A stretch of DNA of 10,155 nt from CAYPKW01 sp964411425 (GTDB taxonomy: Bacteria; Pseudomonadota; Alphaproteobacteria; Dongiales; Dongiaceae). Location of the stretch: contig CAYPKW010000086.1 in NCBI GenBank assembly GCA_964411425.1, forward strand, positions 1 to 10,155. The letters are read 5' to 3'. The translations under genes were made by a program, and so were the position numbers. Of this stretch, positions 1 through 6,733 are shown in pieces; positions within the stretch are counted from its first letter, which is position 1, and each line of letters starts with the position of its first letter. The notes beneath the pieces were generated by a model. It worked only from the letters and a program-made list of their open reading frames with translations. It was not told the origin of the DNA and ran no database searches.

Positions 1-16
1 CCGAAAGCGACGCGGC

Positions 17-1186
17 TTAGACCCAGCCGGTATAGACGCCCAAGCCCCGTTTCTTGATCTGGCCGCCCACGATGGCGCGCTGGATTTCCGAGGTCCCCTC
101 CCAGATGCGGTCCACGCGAACGTCGCGATAGAGGCGCTCCACCGGGTTCTCGCGCATGTAGCCGCGGCCGCCCAGGATCTGCACCGCCTTGTCGACGACC
201 CGCCCCGCCATTTCGGAGCAATAGAGCTTGAGCGCGCTCGCCCGCGCGTGGACCAGCTTGCGCTCGAGGCCGGCGCCCTGCTCCCAGCCGACGCGGTACA
301 GCATCGACTTCGCCGCCATGATCTCCACCGCCATGTCGGCCAGCATGAACTCGATCGCCTGGAATTCGCGGATCGGCCGGCCGAACTGCACGCGGCCGGC
401 GGCATATTCGTTGGCGACCTCGGCGGCGCGGATGGCGGCGCCGACGCAGTGCGCCGCGATCTCGAGCCGCGCCTCGACGAACCAGTCCTTGGTGAGCTCG
501 TAACCCTGCCCCACCCGGCCCAGCACCCGGCCCGGCGGCAACGCAACCTTGTCGAACCGGAGCTCGTAATGCTCGAACACGTAGGTGTGCATGAACTTGG
601 GCGCGCGCTGGACGATCACGCCCGGGTCGTCCTTGTGTACTATGAACAGGGTGGGCTTGTCGGGGTCGCCGTCCACGTGGGCGTGGACCAGGATCACGTC
701 CGACACGTCGGCGGCGGTGACGAACCACTTCTCGCCCGACAGCACGAACCCGCCGCGGCGCTGCCGCGCGTTTGTCCGCACCATGCGAGGGTCCGAACCC
801 GCGCCCGGCTCGGATATCGCGTAGCAGGCGCGCCGCCGGCCGGCGCAGATCGGGAACAGGTAGTCGCGCCGCTGCGTGGGCGTGCCGTGCTTCAAAGGAA
901 GCGAAGCGGTCCACACGATGGACCACAGCCCGCAGGTGGCCTTGCCCAGCTCCTCGTGGACGAGGAGCTGCTGGAGCGGCGTGTACCCCTGCCCGCCGTC
1001 CTCCCTGGCGTGATTGAAGCCGTTGAGCCGGTGCTCGATCACCGCGCGGCGGATGGCATTGAGCGTCGCCTTGGACAGCCCGCCCTTGGTCTCGCATTCG
1101 AGCTCGTGCGGAAACAGGTGGCGTTCGGCGAAGGCGCGGGCGCGCGCCTGGATTGCAACGTCCTCCTCGGCTAGGCGCAGGTCCAT
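17..1186 (-). CDS. Acyl-CoA dehydrogenase family protein
   Basis: FAD-dependent flavoenzyme that would introduce an alpha,beta double bond into an acyl-CoA (or catalyse a related reduction). The 389-residue length is normal for the family. Visible landmarks are the FAD/substrate signature ISEPGAGSD at residues 124-132, the GEKWFVT strand that follows it, the AGRVQFGRPI helix in the C-terminal half, the QILGGRGYMRENPVERLYRD motif, and WEGTSEIQR near the end. Its Glu363 aligns with the catalytic base of medium-chain acyl-CoA dehydrogenase (Glu376 in YEGTSQIQ). The ATG start is supported by GAAGGAG just upstream. The gene begins 3 bp after the stop of the acyl-CoA synthetase, so the two are co-transcribed and probably act on the same CoA thioester. 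The short tail ends GVYTGWV and the stop is TAA. Family assignment is secure; substrate is unknown. Confidence 0.95.
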   Translation of the reverse strand: MDLRLAEEDVAIQARARAFAERHLFPHELECETKGGLSKATLNAIRRAVIEHRLNGFNHAREDGGQGYTPLQQLLVHEELGKATCGLWSIVWTASLPLKHGTPTQRRDYLFPICAGRRRACYAISEPGAGSDPRMVRTNARQRRGGFVLSGEKWFVTAADVSDVILVHAHVDGDPDKPTLFIVHKDDPGVIVQRAPKFMHTYVFEHYELRFDKVALPPGRVLGRVGQGYELTKDWFVEARLEIAAHCVGAAIRAAEVANEYAAGRVQFGRPIREFQAIEFMLADMAVEIMAAKSMLYRVGWEQGAGLERKLVHARASALKLYCSEMAGRVVDKAVQILGGRGYMRENPVERLYRDVRVDRIWEGTSEIQRAIVGGQIKKRGLGVYTGWV

Positions 1187-1189
1187 CGT

Positions 1190-3259
1190 CTACTCCTTCG
1201 GTACCACGAGGGCGTCGAGCGCGACCGGGCCCGAGGGGCCCGCCGACACCGGGTTCACGTCGATCTCGCGCGCCAGGCCCTTGAGGTCGGCGACCATGAC
1301 CGAAAAACGTGCCAGCGCCTCGGCGAGCGCGCCTACGTCGGCGGGCGGCGCGCCCCGCCGGCCGTCGAGCAGCGGGCGCAGGCGCAAGGAGTCGATGAGC
1401 CGGCGCGCCTCGGCGGCGTCGAAGGGAGGCAGAGCGAACCGGCGGTCGTCCAGCAGTTCGATCAGAACGCCCCCCGCGCCAACCATGACCAGCGGCCCGA
1501 ATTGGGGGTCGTCGAAGGCGCCGAAGGCGAGCTCGACCCCCTTCTCGGCCATCGGCATGACGATGGCGCGCGGACCTAGACGCGCGGCAAGCTCGTCGTA
1601 GGCGCGGCGCACCGCCGCCCGGTCCGCCAGCCCGAGCCGCACGCCCCCCACGTCCGACTTGTGAAGCATCCCCGGCATGGCGGTCTTGAGCGCCGCCGGC
1701 AAACCCAATTCGACGGCGGCATCGACGGCCGCCGCGCCGGTCTCGACGACGCGGTGCGCCAGCACCGGCACGCCGTAATCGGCCAACAGCGCGAGGCTCG
1801 CGGCCTCGTCGAGAGGAGCGCCCGCCAACCGCGCCTGCCAGCGCGCGCGGGCGCCGGGCGGCGGCGCGCCGGGCCGTGACGGCGACCGCGCCAGATAGTC
1901 GCGGTAGTCCATGGCGGCGTGGATCGCCGCCACCGCAGCGTCGGCCCCGTTCAGCACCGGTATGCCGGCGGCGGCCAGGCGAAGCTGCAGCTCGTCGTTG
2001 CCGTTGCTGGCGAGGTTGGTCGCGAGCACCATCGGCTTCGTCGTCCCCGCCGCCGCCCGTTGCAGGGCGCGGGCGTAGCCCTCGCTGAGATAGTGGCCGT
2101 TGCGGGTCTCGACGAAGAGCGCGCCGAGTGCGGTATCGCCGTCGGCGGCGAGCGCCGCCAGGCAGTCGGCGAAGATGCCTTCGAAGTCGCGGCCGGTGCC
2201 CCAGGCGTCGAGCGGATTGATCGGCTCGAGCCCGTAATCGAGACGGGCGGCGAGCTTCGCCCTGGTCGTCTCCGAGATGCGGGCGAACGGCAGCTTGCGG
2301 GCGGCCGCCAGATCGACCAGCAATTCGCGCTCGCCGCCCGAATCGTGCACGCTGGCGAGCCCGCCCTTGGCGACGCGCCGGGTCGAGCCCAGCAGTTGCA
2401 GCGCGTTGGCGAACTCGTCCAGCGTATCGGTCTGGACGACGCCGTAGCGCTCGAACGCGGCCCGATGGGCGGCATCGTCGCCGGCGATGGCGCCGGAGTG
2501 GCTCACCGCCAGCCGGGCGCTTTCCGGCGACCGGGCGACCTTGAGCACGACGACCGGAATACTCCGCGAGCGCGCCTTGTCGAGGGCGGCGAGGAAGCCG
2601 GGCGGGTCACGCACGGTCTCGATGAACAGGCCGACCACGCGGGTCGTCTCGCGGTCGAGCGCGAAGTCCAGGTAGTCCGCCGCCGTCGCGTTCAGCTCCT
2701 GCCCCGGAGAGACGGCGAGGTTGTAGCGGAACCGCCGGTCGTTGTGCACCAGCGCGCCGAACACCGAGCCCGAATGGGTGATGAATGCGATGCCGCCCCG
2801 CTCGGGCCCCTGCGGCGGCGGAAAGCCGCACACCCTGAGGTCGCAGTCGAGGTTGTAGAATCCCATTCCGTTGCCGCCGCACACCGGCATTCCGGCGGCG
2901 CGGACCATGGCACCGAGCCGCTGGGCCAACTTCGGGGTCCCCTCCTCCGGCAGGTAGCAACTGGCGAAGATGGTCGCGGCGCGCGCCTTGCAGGCGATCG
3001 CCTCGGCAAGCTGGCCTTCGAGCCGCTCGTTGGCCACGCCCAGCACCGCAAGGTCGACCGCCTCCGGAAGAGCACGAAGCGATGGGTAGCACACCATCCC
3101 CTCGATCTCGCCGTAGTTCGGGTTGACCAGATAGACGCGGCCCTGAAAGCCTCGCCTGGCCGACGCGACCATGCCGTGGCCGACCGAGTTCGCCTTGGGC
3201 GAGGCGCCAACGAGCGCCAGCGAGCGCGGCGTCAGCAGTGGCGCCAAGGACGGGCCCAC
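1190..3259 (-). CDS. NDP-forming acyl-CoA synthetase (acetate--CoA ligase family)
   Basis: Single-chain ADP/NDP-forming acyl-CoA synthetase of 689 residues with fused alpha and beta parts, converting a carboxylate, CoA and NTP into acyl-CoA. The N-terminal CoA-binding Rossmann domain has VGASPKANSVGHG at residues 17-29. The succinyl-CoA-ligase-like domain has VSHSGAIAGDD, whose His254 aligns with the phosphohistidine of succinyl-CoA synthetase (GHAGAI). The C-terminal ATP-grasp domain, from about residue 470, has MLHKSDVGGVRLG, with His533 probably the second phosphate-relay histidine. The frame stays open upstream to 3916, but that part lies out of frame inside the TetR gene and shows no homology. 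The first start after the TetR stop is GTG at 3259, which fits the domain start; TTG four codons on is an alternative, and the ribosome site is weak. It sits 5 bp after the regulator and 3 bp before the acyl-CoA dehydrogenase. No GNAT domain is fused, unlike Pat-type proteins. Confidence 0.92.
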   Translation of the reverse strand: MGPSLAPLLTPRSLALVGASPKANSVGHGMVASARRGFQGRVYLVNPNYGEIEGMVCYPSLRALPEAVDLAVLGVANERLEGQLAEAIACKARAATIFASCYLPEEGTPKLAQRLGAMVRAAGMPVCGGNGMGFYNLDCDLRVCGFPPPQGPERGGIAFITHSGSVFGALVHNDRRFRYNLAVSPGQELNATAADYLDFALDRETTRVVGLFIETVRDPPGFLAALDKARSRSIPVVVLKVARSPESARLAVSHSGAIAGDDAAHRAAFERYGVVQTDTLDEFANALQLLGSTRRVAKGGLASVHDSGGERELLVDLAAARKLPFARISETTRAKLAARLDYGLEPINPLDAWGTGRDFEGIFADCLAALAADGDTALGALFVETRNGHYLSEGYARALQRAAAGTTKPMVLATNLASNGNDELQLRLAAAGIPVLNGADAAVAAIHAAMDYRDYLARSPSRPGAPPPGARARWQARLAGAPLDEAASLALLADYGVPVLAHRVVETGAAAVDAAVELGLPAALKTAMPGMLHKSDVGGVRLGLADRAAVRRAYDELAARLGPRAIVMPMAEKGVELAFGAFDDPQFGPLVMVGAGGVLIELLDDRRFALPPFDAAEARRLIDSLRLRPLLDGRRGAPPADVGALAEALARFSVMVADLKGLAREIDVNPVSAGPSGPVALDALVVPKE

Positions 3260-3264
3260 CCGCG

Positions 3265-4239
3265 TCAGCCGTTCTCGCCGAGGCCGTCGAGCGCGGTGCG
3301 TTCCTGCGCCTCGGCAGCGCGGACGGCGGCGATGCGCGCCTCGAAGCGCTGGCGCATCGCCTCGAAGAACGGGCCGTACACTTCGTGCCACACCAGGGAA
3401 TCGAGCGCCGCGGCCAGTCGCGCGATCATCCAGGACGAGGGCTCCGAGGTCTCGGCAAGCCAGTTGCGCACCGTGTCCGCCGTGGCGCCGACGGCGGCCG
3501 CCAAGTCCTTGACTTGCAGCCCGGTCACCGGCGCCAGCCGACGGCGCAACGCCACGGCGAGGCGCGCCCGATGCGCCGCCTGGCCGAGCCGGTCGCCCTC
3601 CGTCGCCTCCGGCAGCGCCAGCGCCAGCCCGCGGCCGAACTCGCGCGGGAACAACCCGGAGAGGAACAGCCGGCAGGTCCGCTTGGCTTCCTCGACGTCG
3701 AACACGGCGGGGTCGATCAGGAAGTCGAACCACAACCCGTCGGTCATGGCGTTGACGCCGTAGGCGACGGCGCCCGGGTCGAGGTTGCGATAGCCGCCCT
3801 GCCGGATGAGCCGGGCGCAGAGCGCCCGCGTCTCCTCGAAATATCCGGCTTCCAGGCGCGACACCAGTTCGCGGTAGGAGGGTTGGATCTGAGCCTCGGC
3901 CCAGAAGGCAAACCACACTTTCACCTTCTCCAGCGTGAACACCTGCGGGTGAAAGTCCGCCTCGATCATGGCATCGAGAGCGGCGGCCGGGGATTGGCCA
4001 GCCTCGGCGATGGTCGCGCGCCAGAAGGCGTCGTACTCCTCGCCCAGGTACTCCAGCGTGGCGACCAGGAGCTGCTCCTTCGACTTGAAGTAGAAGTTGA
4101 CGATGCCGGGCGACAGCCCCGCCGCGCGCGCCACGTCGGTGAGCGTCGTCTTGGCGTAACCGCGCCGGGCGATGGCGGTCACCGTCGCCTCGATCAGTTG
4201 TCGTCGCCGATTCTGCCGCGCGATGGCTGCTTTCGACAC
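3265..4239 (-). CDS. TetR/BetI-like regulator with extra C-terminal XRE-like HTH
   Basis: Transcriptional regulator of 324 residues. The N-terminal TetR domain is clear: helix-turn-helix at about 33-57, with TLTDVARAAGLSPGIVNFYF followed by KSKEQLL. The next part, to about residue 200, resembles the BetI-type ligand domain (VKVWFAFWAEAQ, then NAMTDGLWFDFLIDP). A normal TetR protein would end near here. This one continues for over 100 residues, with a Cro/C1-type HTH pattern at about 229-279 (LRRRLAPVTGLQVKDLAAAV, then TADTVRNWLAE) and a charged helical tail. The frame also opens at GTG 4251, but AAGGTGA lies 8 nt before GTG 4239, so I prefer 4239. It is first in the operon with the acyl-CoA synthetase and dehydrogenase and divergent from the aminotransferase, so it probably represses both directions through the paired dyads upstream. 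The ligand is unknown; BetI-like proteins often sense quaternary amines, but that is only an analogy. Confidence 0.9.
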   Translation of the reverse strand: MSKAAIARQNRRRQLIEATVTAIARRGYAKTTLTDVARAAGLSPGIVNFYFKSKEQLLVATLEYLGEEYDAFWRATIAEAGQSPAAALDAMIEADFHPQVFTLEKVKVWFAFWAEAQIQPSYRELVSRLEAGYFEETRALCARLIRQGGYRNLDPGAVAYGVNAMTDGLWFDFLIDPAVFDVEEAKRTCRLFLSGLFPREFGRGLALALPEATEGDRLGQAAHRARLAVALRRRLAPVTGLQVKDLAAAVGATADTVRNWLAETSEPSSWMIARLAAALDSLVWHEVYGPFFEAMRQRFEARIAAVRAAEAQERTALDGLGENG

Positions 4240-4322
4240 GGGATGCGTCACCTTCGCAGTACCAACGAAATAATCTTATGATGAAATATCAATGCGTTAC
4301 AGATCATTTTTTCACCGTAATT

Positions 4323-4340
4323 CTTAAACGACCGTTCAGG
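4323..4340. promoter_or_regulatory. Putative TetR operator, copy 1
   Basis: CTTAAACGACCGTTCAGG is an imperfect dyad (AACG-N2-CGTT core, with T/A and C/G pairs further out) lying 4 bp upstream of the -35 element of the aminotransferase promoter. It matches a second copy at 4376-4393 at 13 of 18 positions. The core resembles the BetI-type operator theme TTGAACG...CGTTCAA. Binding by the adjacent TetR protein is an inference from position and symmetry. Confidence 0.6.
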
Positions 4341-4344
4341 TATC

Positions 4345-4373
4345 TGGACAAATTCCGGCGCGCATGGTACAAG
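4345..4373 (+). promoter_or_regulatory. Sigma70-like promoter for the aminotransferase
   Basis: TGGACA (4345-4350) and TACAAG (4368-4373) are separated by exactly 17 bp, with 5/6 and 4/6 matches to the -35 and -10 consensus. The predicted start of transcription, near 4380, falls inside operator copy 2, and operator copy 1 abuts the -35 element. This is a layout suited to repression. The region is distinctly AT-rich compared with the genes on both sides. I could not identify a convincing promoter for the opposite strand. Confidence 0.5.
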
Positions 4374-4375
4374 AC

Positions 4376-4393
4376 CTTAAATGATCATTCAAA
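4376..4393. promoter_or_regulatory. Putative TetR operator, copy 2
   Basis: CTTAAATGATCATTCAAA contains the perfect 10-bp palindrome AATGATCATT. It shares TTAAA-GA-C-TTCA with copy 1, and several differences are paired changes that keep the dyad (C/G in copy 1 to T/A in copy 2). The copies are 53 bp apart, close to five helical turns, so both would face the same side of the DNA. It overlaps the predicted transcription start of the aminotransferase. A weaker half-site (GATCATT, 4302-4308) lies nearer the regulator. Confidence 0.6.
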
Positions 4394-4446
4394 TTTCGCC
4401 GCCCCCGGAGAGGCGACAGGCGGCGGCTTAGGAGTCGGAGTTCATC

Positions 4447-5820
4447 ATGACTTACGCATTGCCGAAGTCGAACGCGCATTTCCGCAAGGCGGTCCAGCGC
4501 CTGCCGCTGGGAGTCAGCTCCAACTTCCGCTATTGGGGCGACGACAAGACCGTCTACGTCAAGCGCGGGCGCGGGGCCCTGATCTGGGACTTGGACGACA
4601 ACGTCTACATCGACTACCGGCTGGGCTACGGGCCGGTGATCCTCGGCCACTGCCACCCGGAAGTGGACGCCGCCGCCCGCAAGGGCCAGGAAGTCGGCAC
4701 GGTCTTCGCGCTCGGCACCGAGCGGGAGTACGAGGTGGCCGAGTTGATCCACGCCATGATGCCGGGCGCCGAGCTGGTGCGCTTCTCGAACTCCGGCACC
4801 GAGGCGGTGATGGCGGCGCTGCGCCTGGCGCGCGCCGCCACCGGCAAGGACAACTACGTTACCTTCGAGGGCTCGTACCACGGCCTGTTCGACGCCGTCA
4901 TGTGGCGCATCGACCTCGAGCACCAGCGGCCCGGCGAGGAGCCGCGGCTGGTGAGCTACGGCGACGGGATTCCGGGCCTAGCGCGCCAGTTGTTCTGGCA
5001 GGTGCCGTACAACGACGCCAACCGGCTCGAAGAGGTGCTGCGCCGGCACGCCGACACCATCGCCGCGGTGCTGATCGAGCCCATTCTCGGCAACTGCTGC
5101 GGGATTCCGTCCGCGCCGGAGTTCATCCGCGCCGTGCGCGAGCTGTGCAGCAAGCACGGCGTGCTCATGATCGTGGACGAGGTGAAGACCGGGTTCCGGG
5201 TCGCCAGGGGCGGCGCGCAGGAGCTGTACGGCGTCGAAGCCGACATCTTCACTGTGGCGAAGGCCATGGGCAACGGCTATCCGATCGCCGCCGTGTGCGG
5301 GGCGGAGCCGATCATGCGCCTGTTCGGCAAGGGCGTCGCGCATGGCGGCACCTATACCGCCCAGTCGATGTCGCTGGCGGCCGCGGCCGCGACGCTCCGC
5401 CTGCTCGCCGACGGCAGGGCGCTCGCCGACATCGCCGGCTACGGCAGGGCGATGCAGGCCGGCATGTCGAGGATTCTGGACGCGCGCGCCATCGCGCACA
5501 GCTTCGCCGGCCATCCCAGCATGGGCGGGTTGTTCTTCCGCGAGGCGGCGCCGACCAACTACCGCGACTGGAAGCAGAGCGACTACCGTTTCTACGACGC
5601 GCTCGCCGCCAACCTGATCGGGCGCGGCGTCATGTGCGAGCCCGATTCGCGCGAGCCGTGGTTCGTGTCGGCGGCGCATGACGAGCAGTGCCTCAGGAAG
5701 ACGCTGGCCGTATTCGAGGAGGCGGTCGACGCCACGATCGGCGGCGAGAAGCCGCGCCTGTGGGCGGCGACCCAGTCGGACATGGGCGAGCGCCCGACGG
5801 TGGGTGCGGCGGCCGAGTAG
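4447..5820 (+). CDS. Class III PLP aminotransferase, GSA-aminomutase-like
   Basis: PLP-dependent fold-type I aminotransferase of 457 residues, closest in pattern to glutamate-1-semialdehyde 2,1-aminomutase and its catabolic relatives. Seen are the N-terminal WDLDDNVYIDYRLGYGPVIL GH strand, the phosphate-binding SNSGTEA (114-120), FEGSYHG, the pyridine-nitrogen aspartate D244 in VDEVKTGFR, and the Schiff-base lysine K272 in VAKAMGNGYPIA. Haem-pathway HemL usually reads GKxxGGG at the lysine; here it is AKAMGNG, and the gene is not with haem genes, so a dedicated catabolic or amine transaminase role is more likely. The ATG has GGAG 6 nt upstream. It is divergent from the regulator-acyl-CoA synthetase-dehydrogenase operon and probably under the same repressor, which suggests it removes the amino group of the substrate that the operon then activates with CoA. 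Exact substrate unknown. The tail after about residue 430 is low in conserved motifs. Confidence 0.93.
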   Translation: MTYALPKSNAHFRKAVQRLPLGVSSNFRYWGDDKTVYVKRGRGALIWDLDDNVYIDYRLGYGPVILGHCHPEVDAAARKGQEVGTVFALGTEREYEVAELIHAMMPGAELVRFSNSGTEAVMAALRLARAATGKDNYVTFEGSYHGLFDAVMWRIDLEHQRPGEEPRLVSYGDGIPGLARQLFWQVPYNDANRLEEVLRRHADTIAAVLIEPILGNCCGIPSAPEFIRAVRELCSKHGVLMIVDEVKTGFRVARGGAQELYGVEADIFTVAKAMGNGYPIAAVCGAEPIMRLFGKGVAHGGTYTAQSMSLAAAAATLRLLADGRALADIAGYGRAMQAGMSRILDARAIAHSFAGHPSMGGLFFREAAPTNYRDWKQSDYRFYDALAANLIGRGVMCEPDSREPWFVSAAHDEQCLRKTLAVFEEAVDATIGGEKPRLWAATQSDMGERPTVGAAAE

Positions 5821-5891
5821 CGCTCCGCTGCGGCGCCCTCCAGCGGGCCTCCAGCGAGAGGGTAGAATATTCGACGATCAACCCCATGCGC

Positions 5892-5917
5892 AGCGGGGAG
5901 CCTGGTAGTTCCCCGCT
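5892..5917. terminator. Hairpin after the aminotransferase, possible terminator
   Basis: AGCGGGGA (5892-5899) pairs perfectly with TCCCCGCT (5910-5917) around a 10-nt loop, 71 bp after the aminotransferase stop. No T-run follows on the plus strand, so it is not a classic intrinsic terminator. It may instead protect the 3' end of the transcript. Confidence 0.3.
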
Positions 5918-6042
5918 TGGCGAGGGCCTAGCGAGCCACCACCGGTAAGGGGTCCGCTGGGCCGCGCCCCGAGGCCAAACGGCGTCGTCCCGCGGCGCCG
6001 GGCCGCGGCGGATTTTGTCCTATAGACCATTACAAACAGCGC

Positions 6043-6064
6043 TCGCGCCGCCAAAGCGGCGCGA
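6043..6064. terminator. Strong GC hairpin between convergent genes
   Basis: TCGCGCCGC (6043-6051) pairs perfectly with GCGGCGCGA (6056-6064) around a CAAA loop: a 9-bp, nearly all-GC stem. It lies downstream of both the plus-strand aminotransferase and the minus-strand zinc-finger gene, so it could act on either transcript. On the minus strand it is followed by a weak T-rich stretch (TGTTTGTAAT); on the plus strand there is none. Confidence 0.4.
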
Positions 6065-6171
6065 ATCACTCATCGTATAGGAAACTTGTCGCCGCCGCAA
6101 CCCGGGAAATCGGCTCGCCGCACGGACGCCGGCCAACCCGCGCCCCTACCGCGATCCAACCGCACTCGATC

Positions 6172-6507
6172 TCACCGGCGGGCCGCTTTCCGTCGCGTCC
6201 GATGGGGCGCCTCGTTATGCGCCTCGCCTGTGAAAACGGCGACCGGCACGCGGCGAGCGACCGCAATCGAGTTGCGTAGTGTCTTGATACGCTCAACCTC
6301 GTGCATGGTTTGCGCCGTGAAATACGACTCGCCGCAATGCGGACACGACCACATCGGGATCTTTTCTATCACAAGAAGCTTGGCTCCTCGACCGAAGCTC
6401 CGCGTGACCTCACGAAGTTGGACGCCCTCGTGCCCGCATGAAGCGCAACGGCTACGCGAGGTAGACGGTGATGACGAAAAGCTCTCCGGCGGGGCCAAGC
6501 TTGACAA
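6172..6507 (-). CDS. MqsA/YgiT-type zinc-finger protein, putative antitoxin
   Basis: Small protein with two CxxC pairs, CASCG and CPHCGESYF. The gap of 31 residues between the pairs equals that in E. coli MqsA (Cys6 to Cys37), and the hydrophobic stretch KLLVIEKIPMWSCPHCG between them is typical of YgiT-type domains. The remaining 50 residues include ERIKTLRNSIAVAR and a basic tail with no HTH, unlike MqsA, which carries a C-terminal DNA-binding domain. It follows the DUF4258 gene on the same strand. The start is a problem: no ATG, GTG or TTG exists between the toxin stop and the first Cys codon (6447). The nearest in-frame choices are TTG 6498, TTG 6507 (GGA 5 nt upstream, used here; 111 residues) and ATG 6528, all inside the toxin gene. 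So the coding region is clear but its 5' end is not, and the gene may be damaged. Confidence 0.65.
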   Translation of the reverse strand: MSSLAPPESFSSSPSTSRSRCASCGHEGVQLREVTRSFGRGAKLLVIEKIPMWSCPHCGESYFTAQTMHEVERIKTLRNSIAVARRVPVAVFTGEAHNEAPHRTRRKAARR

Positions 6508-6733
6508 CGGTTTCCGCTTCGAGTCCATGGAGCGTGAAGCCGCGCACGACACACTCAACCTCACGGCTTTGGCGGTCGCGCTGGCGCTCAATGATCTCCC
6601 CCGTGAGGACGATGTTTTCGAAATCGAGAACCGTGAGGTTGTCATCTTCAAGTTCTTCGGCGGCATGGATCGAAACGACATAGTTGAGCGAGCGAACAAA
6701 ATCGCGGATCTGGCCGATGACCGCTTTTGTCAC
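6452..6733 (-). CDS. DUF4258 protein, putative toxin of a TA pair
   Basis: A 93-residue protein with the DUF4258 pattern: SIHAAEELEDDNLTVLDFEN, then IVLTGEIIERQ, then VKLGPAGELFVITVY. DUF4258 proteins are predicted to have the RelE/MqsR-like small ribonuclease fold and often sit beside YgiT-type zinc-finger antitoxins, as here. The usual HAxxR is replaced by HAAEEL, so a basic residue that could matter for RNA cleavage is absent at that position. The start is GTG with only a weak ribosome site. It overlaps the chosen start of the zinc-finger gene. Base composition of this pair is visibly less GC-rich than the flanking genes, which suggests horizontal acquisition. Toxin activity is an inference from family and context. 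Confidence 0.75.
   Translation of the reverse strand: MTKAVIGQIRDFVRSLNYVVSIHAAEELEDDNLTVLDFENIVLTGEIIERQRDRQSREVECVVRGFTLHGLEAETVVKLGPAGELFVITVYLA

Larger units (their letters stand above)
5821..6171. other. Gene-poor stretch between aminotransferase and TA pair
   Basis: No credible gene on either strand; the open frames here lack ribosome sites and recognisable domains. It contains a 9-nt direct repeat CCTCCAGCG at 5837-5845 and 5848-5856, the hairpin at 5892-5917, a very GC-rich run around 5960-6010, and the hairpin at 6043-6064 flanked by inverted CCTATA (6019-6024) and TATAGG (6076-6081). Two convergent transcripts meet here, so it must hold the 3' ends of both. Confidence 0.6.

Noticed and set aside
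248..1174. Plus-strand frame opposite the acyl-CoA dehydrogenase
   Set aside because: Antisense shadow of a well-supported gene; no ribosome site or domain.
1919..3763. Long plus-strand frame (614 codons) opposite the acyl-CoA synthetase and regulator
   Set aside because: Antisense shadow common in GC-rich DNA; low-complexity Arg/Gly/His/Val composition and no domain.
3260..3916. N-terminal extension giving a 908-residue acyl-CoA synthetase
   Set aside because: It lies out of frame within the TetR gene on the same strand, is Arg/Gly/Ala-rich without domains, and the true CoA-binding domain begins right after 3259.
4278..5681. Plus-strand 467-codon frame overlapping the aminotransferase
   Set aside because: Arg-rich shadow of the aminotransferase in another frame; no motifs, and the real gene has a good ribosome site and all PLP residues.
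4447..5820. Calling the aminotransferase hemL
   Set aside because: The lysine motif differs from typical HemL, there is no haem context, and it is paired with a catabolic operon.
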